A stretch of 13,866 bases of DNA from Bacteriovoracaceae bacterium (GCA_947446835.1 CANFHS010000039.1:1-13866); one strand, 5' to 3'. Shown: positions 5,766-13,340, numbered from the stretch's first letter. A program made the numbers and translations. The notes: generated by a model not told the origin, from the sequence alone.

Positions 5766-7187
5766 TCAGTCGAAGATCTTGCCCGGATTCAGGATGCCCT
5801 GCGGGTCGAGCGCCTGCTTCACCGAGCGGAACAGCGCGAGCTCCTCGGGGGTGCGTGAAAAGGCCAGGGCGTGCTTCTTCAGCAGCCCGATGCCATGTTC
5901 CGCCGACACGCTGCCTTCGTGTTTGCGGACCAGCGGGAACACTTCGGCGTCGATGCCCCGCGTGCGGGCCAGGAAGTCGTCCTTGGACAGCGCCGTGGGC
6001 TTGGCGATGTTCACGTGCAGGTTGCCGTCCCCGATGTGGCCGAACAGGAAGACTTCGAACCCCTGGTAGGTGCGCCCCAGGCTCGAGACCAGGTCCGAGG
6101 TGAAGGCCTCCAGCCGTGCGACGGGCACCGAGAGGTCGTGCTTGTAGACCATCTGCGTGGCCGAGAGCGACTCCGAGATGCCTTCCCTGAGCGACCACAG
6201 GGACTGGGCTTCCTTGGGCGACTGGGCCAGTGTGCCGTCCAGCACCACGCCCTGTTCGAACAGCGAGGCCAGCCAGGCCTCGAGCCGGGCGCGCCCTTCC
6301 TCGCTCTCGGGCTTTTCCACCTCGAGCAATACGAAATAGGGGGCTTCGCCGGTGAACGGCGAGGCCAGCCCGCGGTGCTTCTGGACCGCCCGCAGGCAGT
6401 TCAGGCCCAGGAACTCGAACGCGTTGAGGGTGAAGGTCTGCGAGCGGGCCGCGTGGAACAGGCGCAGCACCGATGCCATGTCAGCCACCGCAAAGAAGAA
6501 CACTTCCGGCTCGCGGGGCAGGCGACACAGCTTGAGCGTGGCGCCCGTCACCACACCCAGGGTTCCCTCCGAGCCGATGAAAAGCTGCCGAAGGTCCAGG
6601 CCGGTCTGGTTCTTTTCGAGGGCTCCCCCCAGCTCCAGCACCTGGCCCGAGGCGAGCACCACCTGGAGTCCCAGCACCCAGTGGCGGGTCAGGCCGTAGC
6701 GGATGACTTTGACTCCGCCGGCGTTGGTGGCAATGTTTCCGCCCACCGTGCTGGAACCTTTGGAGGCGAAGTCCACGGGCCAGGTCAACCCGTGCGTGGC
6801 CGCGTGATGATGGACGGCCTCGGTGACGGCGCCCGCCTGCACGCGCACGGTCTGCGCCACCGGGTCGACCGGCTCCAGCGCGCGCATCCGTTCCAGGCTG
6901 ATGACCACCTCGCCGTGGGCAGCCACGGCGCCCGCGGACAGGCCGGTGCGGCCGCCCGACGGGACGACCGGCACCCGGTGTGCGGAACACAGCTTCAGGA
7001 GGCGGGACACCTCGTCCGTGGATGCGGGAAAGCAGATCAGCGAGGGCTTGGGCTCGTAGACCCGGGTCCAGTCGCGGCCGTAGGTTTCCAGGTCCGAAGG
7101 CTCGGTGGAAACAAAGCGGGGCTCGAAGCCCGCCTTCAGCTCGGCCAGGAAAGCTTCCGGGAGATTTCCACCGCGGGAGAGAGTCAT
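5766..7187 (-). CDS. FAD-linked oxidoreductase, probable D-2-hydroxyglutarate dehydrogenase
   Basis: This 473-residue flavoprotein of the FAD-oxidase C-terminal family probably oxidises D-2-hydroxyglutarate to 2-oxoglutarate. It resembles human D2HGDH along its length from memory. FAD-binding motifs are PSGGRTGLSAGAV (76-88), FASKGSSTVGGNIATNAGG (140-158) and IGSEGTLGVVT (204-214). Metal-site residues are His384 and His391 (GHIGDGNLH) and Glu430 (SAEHGIG). R334, S338 and K349 (LREGISES...VYKHD) align with the carboxylate-binding Arg, Thr and Lys of the human enzyme, with Thr changed to Ser. No signal peptide or membrane segment is seen, so it is probably cytoplasmic, passing electrons to an electron-transfer flavoprotein. 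GGGAG directly abuts the ATG, an awkward spacing, but no better start is visible. The protease gene ends 13 nt upstream on the same strand. D-lactate or glycolate oxidase (GlcD) are alternatives; the serA neighbourhood favours D2HGDH. Confidence 0.85.
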   Translation of the reverse strand: MTLSRGGNLPEAFLAELKAGFEPRFVSTEPSDLETYGRDWTRVYEPKPSLICFPASTDEVSRLLKLCSAHRVPVVPSGGRTGLSAGAVAAHGEVVISLERMRALEPVDPVAQTVRVQAGAVTEAVHHHAATHGLTWPVDFASKGSSTVGGNIATNAGGVKVIRYGLTRHWVLGLQVVLASGQVLELGGALEKNQTGLDLRQLFIGSEGTLGVVTGATLKLCRLPREPEVFFFAVADMASVLRLFHAARSQTFTLNAFEFLGLNCLRAVQKHRGLASPFTGEAPYFVLLEVEKPESEEGRARLEAWLASLFEQGVVLDGTLAQSPKEAQSLWSLREGISESLSATQMVYKHDLSVPVARLEAFTSDLVSSLGRTYQGFEVFLFGHIGDGNLHVNIAKPTALSKDDFLARTRGIDAEVFPLVRKHEGSVSAEHGIGLLKKHALAFSRTPEELALFRSVKQALDPQGILNPGKIFD

Positions 7188-7200
7188 CTCCCGAAGCGTA

Positions 7201-8724
7201 TCAGTATTTCAGGGCTTCCTGAACCGACTTGTAGGCGTCCACCGCGCCGTATCCGTAGGTATTGTTCGGGATCGCGGTTCCTGCGACGCCGCCGCAGGTC
7301 TCGCTGGGTGCCGTCTTGGCGGAGGCCGTGCGGCGGATCAGCTCGGTGGTCTCGGCAATCTTGCCGATCAGCTTGGGCTGCGCTGACCAGATCAGCGCGG
7401 CCTGGCCCACCACATGAGGGCCGGCCATCGACGTGCCGCTCCAGAAAATCGATTCGTATTTTCCGCCCGGCACCGAAGAGCGCACCGAGACTCCGGGAGC
7501 CGTGACGTCCGGACCGATGCCTCCATCCAGCTTGGACGGGCCGCGGCTCGAAAAGCTGGCAATGGTGCCCGTGCGGTGGTCGTGGGCGCCGACGGACAAG
7601 GTCAGATCGGTGACCTGGGCAGGCTGGGCCTGGATGGTCGAGCAGCCCGGGCCGTCGTTTCCGGCCGAAGCCACGACCAGGATCCCCGCGGACTTGAGGG
7701 CCGCCAGGGCGGGAATCATCTCGCTGCCTTCGCAGCCTTCGGAAGCGGGGCAGCCCCACGAGTTGTTGATGATGTGCGGAGCGCGGCTCGGATCGCCGTC
7801 CTGGAAGGGATCCGCGCCGTGCGCGAACGGTGCCAGGAAGAACTGGAAGCACTCCAGGTAGGAGGCCGGAGTTCCAGCCCCGCGGTCCATGTTGCGGCAG
7901 CCCATCCACTGGGCGCCCGGGGCGACGCCAATCCGGTTGGTGCTGCCTTCGCTGCCCACCATGGTGCCCATGGTGTGGGTTCCGTGCTTGTCGTCGTCGC
8001 AGGGGGCGGCGGTGTCGTACCCGCACGGATTGGTCCCCGCGGGTTGACCCGGCGCCGGAGCGTGGACTGCGTCGTGCCAGTTGTAATCGTGATTGGCCTC
8101 GGTCCCGTTCCAGCCCCGGTAATGGGACTTGAGCGCCGGATGCTGCCACTCGATGCCGGTATCCTGGCCAGCCACGACGATGCCTTCGCCGCGAAATTTG
8201 AGCTCATTCCAGACGCGGTCCGCCCCGATGGACACCACATTGGGGCCTTCAGGCTTCTCGGTGCCAGTCTCCGGTCGGGTCAGGATTCCGAATTCGGGCA
8301 TCTGCAGCTTGAGTGAAGGGTTGCGGATGATCTTTCCGATGTCCGGGCGCCGCGCGATGTCGTCGATGAGCTGGGGGCTGGCCTGCGGAATCACCACGGC
8401 GTTGATGATGAAGAGGCTGCGGGCGGGAACCTGGCGCTTGGCCAGGAAGTCGAGCAGCGAGGCCTGCGAGCGCGAGGCGGTCTGCCGGAGCGCATCGTAC
8501 ACGAAGCGGCCCTTGGCCTCCTTCGTGGTCAGCGAATCGGCTCCCGCAAGATCAGCGCGCTGCTGCATCAGGACCAGGATCGGAACCTGCGCCGTGGGGT
8601 CGTCCAGGAATCCGCGGAGGGAAGGTCCCAGCTTGGTCAAGGCCTGCGGCGAAACCGCCGCGTTGGCGGAGGAACAGATGGCCGTCAGGGACAGGAAGAG
8701 CCAGAAGCGCGAAGCCGGGTGCAT
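7201..8724 (-). CDS. Secreted subtilisin-like (S8) serine protease
   Basis: This is an exported endopeptidase precursor of 507 residues. A signal peptide ends near SSANA (about residue 22). A pro-region follows (about 24-140) with VPILVLM and SLFIINAVVIP, resembling an I9-type inhibitor/chaperone domain. The catalytic domain carries Asp188 (AGQDTGIE), His247 (DKHGTH), oxyanion Asn320 (INNSWG) and Ser432 (SGTSMAGPH), the full S8 set in the right order. The mature part has eight cysteines (234, 242, 276, 292, 325, 331, 361, 477), an even number that suits disulfides outside the cytoplasm. GAGGAGG sits about ten bases before the ATG, and a sigma70-like promoter lies just upstream. The enzyme ends soon after the catalytic Ser region, with no C-terminal sorting domain, so it is probably released to the periplasm or medium. 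Substrate unknown. Confidence 0.95.
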   Translation of the reverse strand: MHPASRFWLFLSLTAICSSANAAVSPQALTKLGPSLRGFLDDPTAQVPILVLMQQRADLAGADSLTTKEAKGRFVYDALRQTASRSQASLLDFLAKRQVPARSLFIINAVVIPQASPQLIDDIARRPDIGKIIRNPSLKLQMPEFGILTRPETGTEKPEGPNVVSIGADRVWNELKFRGEGIVVAGQDTGIEWQHPALKSHYRGWNGTEANHDYNWHDAVHAPAPGQPAGTNPCGYDTAAPCDDDKHGTHTMGTMVGSEGSTNRIGVAPGAQWMGCRNMDRGAGTPASYLECFQFFLAPFAHGADPFQDGDPSRAPHIINNSWGCPASEGCEGSEMIPALAALKSAGILVVASAGNDGPGCSTIQAQPAQVTDLTLSVGAHDHRTGTIASFSSRGPSKLDGGIGPDVTAPGVSVRSSVPGGKYESIFWSGTSMAGPHVVGQAALIWSAQPKLIGKIAETTELIRRTASAKTAPSETCGGVAGTAIPNNTYGYGAVDAYKSVQEALKY

Positions 8725-8753
8725 GGAAGGGATTCCTCCTCGATGAGCCCGAC

Positions 8754-8782
8754 ATCGTGTTGGCAGCAGGCGGCTTTGTCAA
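8754..8782 (-). promoter_or_regulatory. Sigma70-like promoter of the S8 protease gene
   Basis: On the minus strand a perfect -35 box TTGACA (8777-8782) is followed after 17 nt by CACGAT (8754-8759), which matches three of six -10 positions including the key A and final T. Transcription would start near 8747, leaving a leader of about 22 nt that contains the GAGGAGG ribosome site. The -35 box begins only a few bases after the fadE terminator. Confidence 0.5.
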
Positions 8783-8787
8783 TCAAA

Positions 8788-8819
8788 AGGCCCGGTCCCC
8801 CTTTCGGGAAACCGGGCCT
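8788..8819 (-). terminator. Intrinsic terminator of fadE
   Basis: On the minus strand AGGCCCGGT pairs perfectly with ACCGGGCCT (9 bp), extended inward by TTCCC against GGGGG (two G-U pairs) around a GAAA tetraloop, then TTTTGATTG. It lies about 40 nt past the fadE stop codon. The T tract is on the minus strand only, so termination should be one-directional. Confidence 0.85.
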
Positions 8820-8856
8820 CGGATTTGAAGCGGTGCTTCAATTTTCAGGACTGGGA

Positions 8857-11337
8857 TCAGGCCGAAGCTTCGGCATCCTTCTTCTTGTTCCCGATGGGCG
8901 CGGCATGCTCCGCACCCGTCGAGTGCGTCCGGCTCACCGAGCCAGGAGCCTGGGCCGGGAAGTCGTCCACCTGGATGACGCGTTGACGGGCATTTTCCGC
9001 CGCTTCGATGGAATCGAACTCGGCCTGCGTGATCACGCCTTTCGTGACGGCATCGCGCAGCAGCTCGGGCATGGGCTTCTTCTGCAACTGCTTGGCCTTC
9101 ACGGCCTTGCGGACGCGGATGCCGACGGACTCGCTCTGGATGCTGAGCTGGAAGGCTTCCTCGAGCTGGCGGAAGCGGTCGTCCTTGGCCTTCGACATGA
9201 ACACGCTGTCAAAGAGACGCTCGCGCTGCTGGCCCGGAGTCATCATCAGCTCGGCCACGCGGCCGCCCAGATGGTCGCTGGGCATGTGCGTGAAGATGTT
9301 GATCTTGGACCACCAGTACACGGGACCGGCGAAGAACCAGTGCAGCCCCGGAACCGGGATGTTGCGGAAGATGCCGTCAAAGGCCAGCGTGATCTGGTGG
9401 AACTGCCAGGTCAGCGCGTACTTCACGAACGGCAGGTCTTCCTTGCGGCGACCGTCGGCCTCGAAGCGCCGCAGAACGGCGGTCACCAGGTACATGCCCG
9501 ACAGGATGTCGGCAAAGCGACCCGTGATCTTCTCGCTGAACTTCAGCTTGCCGCCCATCGAGCCCATGGCAATGTCCGACAGGATGGCGAACGAGGCCGA
9601 GCACCAGGCCAGCTTGCGCCAGTACTTGGCCGTGGGGCCCGACACCGGCGACGTGGCCAGGGCACCGCGGGTCAGGCTGAGCAGCACCGCGCGGAACGCG
9701 TTGCGGACCACGTGGCCGATGTGTCCCCAGAAGGCCAGGTCAAAGGCCTTCAGGTCGTTGTGCTCCACCGCATCCACTTCCTTGAAGGCGTAAGGATGCG
9801 CCCGGAGCGCCCCCTGGCCGAACACGATCAGCGTGCGGGTCAGGATGTTCGCCCCTTCGACCGTGATGCCGATCGGCGTGGCGATGTAGCCGTGGGCCAG
9901 CAGGTTGTTCGGACCCTTGGAGATGCCTTGGCCCCCCTGGATGTCCATGCCGTCGTTGATCATCTTCCGGCCAAGTTCGGTGAAGTTGTACTTGGCGATG
10001 GCGGTCACCACCGGCGGCTTCTTGCCGTTGTCGATGGCGCCCAGGGTGTAGAGGCGGGCGGCTTCGAGCAGGTAGGTCAGGCCGCCGATGCGGGCCAGCG
10101 GCTCCATGATGCCCTCGAACTTGCCGATCGAGACTCCGAACTGCTTGCGCACGGCCGCATGGGCCGAGGTCACGCGGGCAATGAACTTGGCACCGCCCGT
10201 GGCCTGGGCCGGGAGCGAGATGCCGCGGCCGGCGGCCAGCGATTCCATGAGCATGCGCCAGCCCTGGCCCGCCATGGCGGCGCCGCCGATGATGGCATCG
10301 ATCGGCACGACCACGTCGTGTCCCTGGGTGGGGCAGTTGAAGAACGGCACGCCGAGCGGGTCATGGCGACGGTCGGCCTTGACGCCCGGGGTGCTGCGCG
10401 GAATCAGGCCGCAGGTGATGCCCAGGTCCTTGCCCTTGCCGAGCAGGTTGTCCGGGTCCTCGAGGCGGAAGGCCAGGCCGATGACCGTCGATGCGGAGGC
10501 CAGCGTGATCCAGCGCTTGTTCCAGTTCAGCCGGATCTGCAGCTTGCCGTCCGCGCCCTTGAACACGACGCCTTTGGACACGATCGAACCGGCGTCTGAA
10601 CCCGCACCCGGCTCGGTCAGGCCGAAGCAGGGGACTTCCTCGCCCCGCGCCAGGCGCGGCAGCCAGTGGTTCTTCTGCTCTTCGGTGCCGTAGTGCATGA
10701 GCAGCTCGGCGGGTCCCAGCGAGTTGGGCACCATCACGCTGATGCAGACCGGGATGGAGCGCGTGTTGATCTTGGCCAGCACTTCGCTGTGGGCGTGGGC
10801 CGAGAAACCCAGACCGCCGTACTCCTTGGGAATGATCATGCCCAGGAAGCGTTCCTTCTTGATGAAGTTCCAGACATCCTCGGGAAGGTCCTTGTCCTGC
10901 CACGCCTGCCAGTCATTGGTCATGGCGCAGAGCTGTTCAACCGGTCCGTCCAGGAAGGCCCGCTCTTCGGCCTTGAGCTTGGGATAGGCCTCGGTGACCA
11001 GGCGCTTGAAATCCGGTTTGCCCGAGAAAAGCTCGCCTTCCACCCACACGTCACCGGCTTTCAGTGCCGTGCGTTCGGTTTCGGAAATTTCGGGAATGAG
11101 CTTCAGCGCCTTCATGCCCTTGAGCACGAGCGAGCTGACCAGCGCGGCCCGGATCGGCTTGAGGTTGAAGATCAGCGCCAGGACGCCGAACACCGCCCAT
11201 GCCCCGGTCGTTGCGCCTGCGCCGAACATCACGCCCGCAACCAGCACCGTCCACGCCCAAAGCGGAGCTCCGATGAACCCCAGGGCGCATGCGCCCACGA
11301 CTGCTCCCAAGACCAATCCCACCAGTTGTGATTCCAT
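8857..11337 (-). CDS. fadE: FadE-type membrane acyl-CoA dehydrogenase
   Basis: By family it carries out the first step of fatty acid beta-oxidation, making trans-2-enoyl-CoA with FAD. The 826-residue product matches the long FadE form (E. coli 814) rather than the roughly 380-residue short form. Two hydrophobic spans (about 5-22 and 28-57) anchor it to the inner membrane. The dehydrogenase core has KEYGGLGFSAHAHSEVLAKI (171-190), CFGLTEPGAGSDAGS (237-251), RGISLPAQATGG (371-382), DIQGGQGISKGPNN (465-478) and ITVEGANILTR (491-501). Glu494 there aligns with the catalytic base Glu376 of medium-chain enzymes. The region after about 520 is the FadE-specific C-terminal domain, ending in a charged tail NKKKDAEASA. 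GAGGGA about eight bases before the ATG supports the start. It stands alone, with a terminator behind it. A PsrA-type palindrome 107 nt upstream suggests control by fatty acids. Confidence 0.95.
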   Translation of the reverse strand: MESQLVGLVLGAVVGACALGFIGAPLWAWTVLVAGVMFGAGATTGAWAVFGVLALIFNLKPIRAALVSSLVLKGMKALKLIPEISETERTALKAGDVWVEGELFSGKPDFKRLVTEAYPKLKAEERAFLDGPVEQLCAMTNDWQAWQDKDLPEDVWNFIKKERFLGMIIPKEYGGLGFSAHAHSEVLAKINTRSIPVCISVMVPNSLGPAELLMHYGTEEQKNHWLPRLARGEEVPCFGLTEPGAGSDAGSIVSKGVVFKGADGKLQIRLNWNKRWITLASASTVIGLAFRLEDPDNLLGKGKDLGITCGLIPRSTPGVKADRRHDPLGVPFFNCPTQGHDVVVPIDAIIGGAAMAGQGWRMLMESLAAGRGISLPAQATGGAKFIARVTSAHAAVRKQFGVSIGKFEGIMEPLARIGGLTYLLEAARLYTLGAIDNGKKPPVVTAIAKYNFTELGRKMINDGMDIQGGQGISKGPNNLLAHGYIATPIGITVEGANILTRTLIVFGQGALRAHPYAFKEVDAVEHNDLKAFDLAFWGHIGHVVRNAFRAVLLSLTRGALATSPVSGPTAKYWRKLAWCSASFAILSDIAMGSMGGKLKFSEKITGRFADILSGMYLVTAVLRRFEADGRRKEDLPFVKYALTWQFHQITLAFDGIFRNIPVPGLHWFFAGPVYWWSKINIFTHMPSDHLGGRVAELMMTPGQQRERLFDSVFMSKAKDDRFRQLEEAFQLSIQSESVGIRVRKAVKAKQLQKKPMPELLRDAVTKGVITQAEFDSIEAAENARQRVIQVDDFPAQAPGSVSRTHSTGAEHAAPIGNKKKDAEASA

Positions 11338-11443
11338 GTCGCATTCCCTCGCTTGGCTCCAAGTGTCTCATAATCAATAGGGGTCGCCAAGCCTGCCGAG
11401 AGGGCAAAAAAATGCCTAGTTCCAGATGGTTAGAGCGGTAGTC

Positions 11444-11457
11444 CAAACAAGTGTTTG
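11444..11457. promoter_or_regulatory. PsrA-type palindromic operator upstream of fadE
   Basis: CAAACAAGTGTTTG is a 14-bp palindrome with only its two central bases unpaired. It fits the published PsrA pattern (G/C)AAAC-N2-4-GTTT(G/C) with N4. PsrA is a TetR-family regulator that responds to long-chain fatty acids in Pseudomonas and controls beta-oxidation genes. The site is in the AT-richer part of the gap between fadE (starts 11337) and the plus-strand gene at 11562, so it could affect either. No regulator gene is in the window. Confidence 0.5.
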
Positions 11458-11500
11458 AAAAATTGCTAAAAAATTGTGAGGGCCGCGCTGGAGGGTCCAG

Positions 11501-11554
11501 CCGGCTGCTTTTTGGGCCTGGCCCGGTGCGCGCTGCTTTGCCGAAAGCAGCCGG
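11501..11554 (+). promoter_or_regulatory. Leader with two mutually exclusive hairpins before the gene at 11562
   Basis: AAAGCAGCCGG (11544-11554) can pair with CCGGCTGCTTT (11501-11511) over 11 bp, or its AAAGCAGC part can pair with the nearer GCTGCTTT (11532-11539) over 8 bp around a GCCG loop. Both pairings cannot form together. A third small hairpin, GGGC-CTG-GCCC (11514-11524), fits inside the long form. The shared strand reaches the GGA (11553-11555) that would serve as the ribosome site for the GTG at 11562. A regulatory role is inferred. Confidence 0.35.
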
Positions 11555-11561
11555 ATAAAGC

Positions 11562-12122
11562 GTGTGGGTGTCGACGAAAAGGCCGCGTGCCGGATCCGTT
11601 CTGCTGCTTTGGGGACTGGGCCTGTCGGTCGGCCTGCTGGGGCTCTGGCTTGCCCCCGGGCGCGAGGCTCCGGCGCCTCAGGCGCTGCCTGAAAAGATCC
11701 CCGTGAGTACCCCGCCGCAGGTTGCCCGCCCAGTCCGCCGCCCTGCGCCGCCTCGCCGTCCGGAAGCCCCTGGCGCCGCCGAGCCGGCGCCGCTCCAGGT
11801 GCCGCGCCTGGACGATTACCGGGCCGAGGTGGCGCGTTCTCCGCATGGGGCCGCGCCGCTGGTCTCGGCCTTCGCTCGGGACCTGGCCCGCCGGCGTCAG
11901 GAATCCGTCACCCGGCTCGGGGGCGACAGGGCGTTTCTTTCGGAGCTCGACGAGTGCGTGCGCGAGGAAACTGGCGTGCCTTCGCTGCGTGCGCTGTGTC
12001 TCTCGGTGGCGCGCGACCTGGGGCGAGGCGACGCGGACCTCCAGGACCGGGTCGGGCAGATCGAAGCCCAGGCCCCCGCCAGCGTCCGCGGGCTTCTGGA
12101 TCTGGTCGAAGCGTCGCGCTGA
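11562..12122 (+). CDS. Membrane-anchored protein with proline-rich linker, function unknown
   Basis: I do not recognise this 186-residue protein. It has a short basic N-terminus, one hydrophobic span (about 12-31, VLLLWGLGLSVGLLGLWL) and then a Pro/Ala/Arg-rich linker (about 32-80, with RPAPPRRPEAPG). A charged, probably helical domain follows (about 82-186), containing DDYRAEVARSPHG, LDEC and LRALCLSVARDLG. The topology is like bitopic envelope proteins whose proline-rich stretch crosses the periplasm, but nothing ties it to TonB, GspC or a kinase. The two cysteines in the end domain could pair if it faces the periplasm. There is no ATG: GTG at 11562 has a GGA six bases upstream, and GTG at 11568, giving VSTKRP, is an equally possible start. 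It ends 2 nt from the convergent methyltransferase gene. Confidence 0.7.
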   Translation: MWVSTKRPRAGSVLLLWGLGLSVGLLGLWLAPGREAPAPQALPEKIPVSTPPQVARPVRRPAPPRRPEAPGAAEPAPLQVPRLDDYRAEVARSPHGAAPLVSAFARDLARRRQESVTRLGGDRAFLSELDECVREETGVPSLRALCLSVARDLGRGDADLQDRVGQIEAQAPASVRGLLDLVEASR

Positions 12123-12124
12123 CC

Positions 12125-12862
12125 CTACTCCGGCATCATGCGTGACAGCGCCCGCGCAAAGACGGCGCGAAGCGCGCGGATCTCGTTGGAGCGGATCCCG
12201 CTTCGCGAAAGCATCGCCCTGAAAAGCCCCAGCAGCCTTTCCGGGTTCCCGGCCTGGGTCAGTCCGCAGGCCACGAGGAGCTCGCGCCAGTGGCCGAACA
12301 GGTGTTCCACCTCCGCGCGGGGCGCCGGCGCCTCTTCGGGGTCGGTGCCCGGTTCGGTACCCGGGGGGGTGGAGCGCGCGTCCGCCAGCGCGATCAGCGC
12401 GCAGGCCACGGCGTGGCTCAGGTTCAGCGACGGCAGCCCCGGATCGGTGGGCAGCTCGCAGCGCCGCGAGCAGAGCGCCAGCTCATGGCTCTCCAGCCCA
12501 GTGCGCTCGCTGCCGAACACCAGCGCGGTTCTTCGTCCGGTATCCACCGGACTGACGTCCGGAAGGTTGCGCCACTCGAAGGACACCGAGGTGCGCCCCC
12601 GCTGCCTCCGGGTGAAGCCGATGACCTCCTGGCAGTCGGCCACGGCTTCTTCCAGCGACTCGACGGTGCGGACCGATTCCAGCCGCGTGCGGGCCGAATC
12701 GACGGCCAGTTTGCGGGCCTCTTCGTCCTGGGGTGAGCACCGGGGACGCACCAGGAACCAGTCCTCGACCCCGAAGTTCTCGCACAGGCGCGCGCAGGCT
12801 CCCAGGTTGCCGGGGACCTCGGGCTCGACCAGCACGATCCGGATTCCCCGGAGCAGGCTCAT
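12125..12862 (-). CDS. trmJ: TrmJ-like SPOUT RNA 2'-O-methyltransferase
   Basis: By family this dimeric knot-fold enzyme uses SAM to methylate the 2'-OH of ribose, in E. coli TrmJ at tRNA position 32. The 245-residue product has E. coli TrmJ length and order: IRIVLVEPEVPGNLGACAR (7-25) with the GN(L/M)G..AR motif 1, ALVFGSERTGL (about 112-122) as motif 2 and LPSLNLSHAVA (about 143-153) as motif 3, the SAM-binding knot. A Pro/Glu-rich insertion precedes the C-terminal helical region, with FGHWRELL and a final segment resembling TrmJ. The ATG at 12862 has only a distant GAAAGG, which overlaps the end of the ferredoxin gene 16 nt upstream; translation may depend on that gene. Which RNA and position it modifies cannot be read from the sequence; a TrmL- or TrmH-type specificity is the alternative. 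Confidence 0.88.
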   Translation of the reverse strand: MSLLRGIRIVLVEPEVPGNLGACARLCENFGVEDWFLVRPRCSPQDEEARKLAVDSARTRLESVRTVESLEEAVADCQEVIGFTRRQRGRTSVSFEWRNLPDVSPVDTGRRTALVFGSERTGLESHELALCSRRCELPTDPGLPSLNLSHAVACALIALADARSTPPGTEPGTDPEEAPAPRAEVEHLFGHWRELLVACGLTQAGNPERLLGLFRAMLSRSGIRSNEIRALRAVFARALSRMMPE

Positions 12863-12878
12863 GGGGCTTGGGCGCCTT

Positions 12879-13238
12879 TCAGTGGCCTTCGCGGACCAGG
12901 TTGCGGTTCCAGTCGGGGACCTGGACCACGAGGTTGCAGGTGCCGTTCGGGATGCACTGGCAGGCCAGGCGGGACTGGGGAGTCAGGCCTGGGGCCTTTT
13001 CGAGCTGATCGTCTTCCTTTTCGGAGCTCGGGTTGCAGGAGTCCAGGCCTTCCTTGACGATCACATGGCAGGTCGAGCAGGCGCCCACACCGCCACAGGC
13101 GTGATCAATGTCGATGCCCAGGCCCAGGGCCACGTCCAGAAGGCTGCCCGGCTCGCCGATCCCGCCCTCGGGTCGGGCGGCCGAGTCGATCTCGAAGGTT
13201 TTCTCGGACGGTTGGAAGCGGACTTGGAAAAATGCCAT
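12879..13238 (-). CDS. fdx: Isc-type [2Fe-2S] ferredoxin
   Basis: This small electron carrier resembles E. coli Fdx, which serves iron-sulfur cluster assembly. From the ATG at 13238 it has 119 residues. Cluster ligands are Cys48, Cys54 and Cys57 (HACGGVGACSTCH) and Cys93 (SRLACQC), with the same C-x5-C-x2-C spacing and distal Cys as Fdx. Other matches are IVKEGLDS, SEKEDDQLEKAPGL and the end NLVREGH, which keeps the C-terminal His. Three further cysteines (68, 95, 101) are not usual ligands. An insertion of several residues (about 21-32, ARPEGGIGEPGS) lengthens the N-terminal part. The start is uncertain: an in-frame ATG at 13259 has GGGAGG just one base before it, while 13238 has AAGGG at a long distance; Fdx alignment favours 13238. 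It precedes the trmJ-like gene by 16 nt and probably shares its transcript. Confidence 0.92.
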   Translation of the reverse strand: MAFFQVRFQPSEKTFEIDSAARPEGGIGEPGSLLDVALGLGIDIDHACGGVGACSTCHVIVKEGLDSCNPSSEKEDDQLEKAPGLTPQSRLACQCIPNGTCNLVVQVPDWNRNLVREGH

Positions 13239-13340
13239 GAGGTGTGGGGCCCTTACCATGGCCTCCCGGGAAGGTCCACGAACGCCTGGATGAACGGCCC
13301 GCTTCCCCTCGGGCCGACCTGATGGTAGAAAGCGGGAATC

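Noticed and set aside
5871..7505. Plus-strand open frame of 544 codons opposite the flavoprotein gene
   Set aside because: It is a shadow of the D2HGDH-like gene and protease gene, without motifs.
8719..10599. Plus-strand open frame of 626 codons opposite fadE
   Set aside because: It is a shadow of fadE; its sequence is rich in His, Arg and Gly with no domain, and it would read through the fadE terminator.
12138..13322. Plus-strand open frame opposite trmJ and fdx
   Set aside because: Both minus-strand genes have clear family motifs, while this frame is Ser/Arg-rich with no domain.
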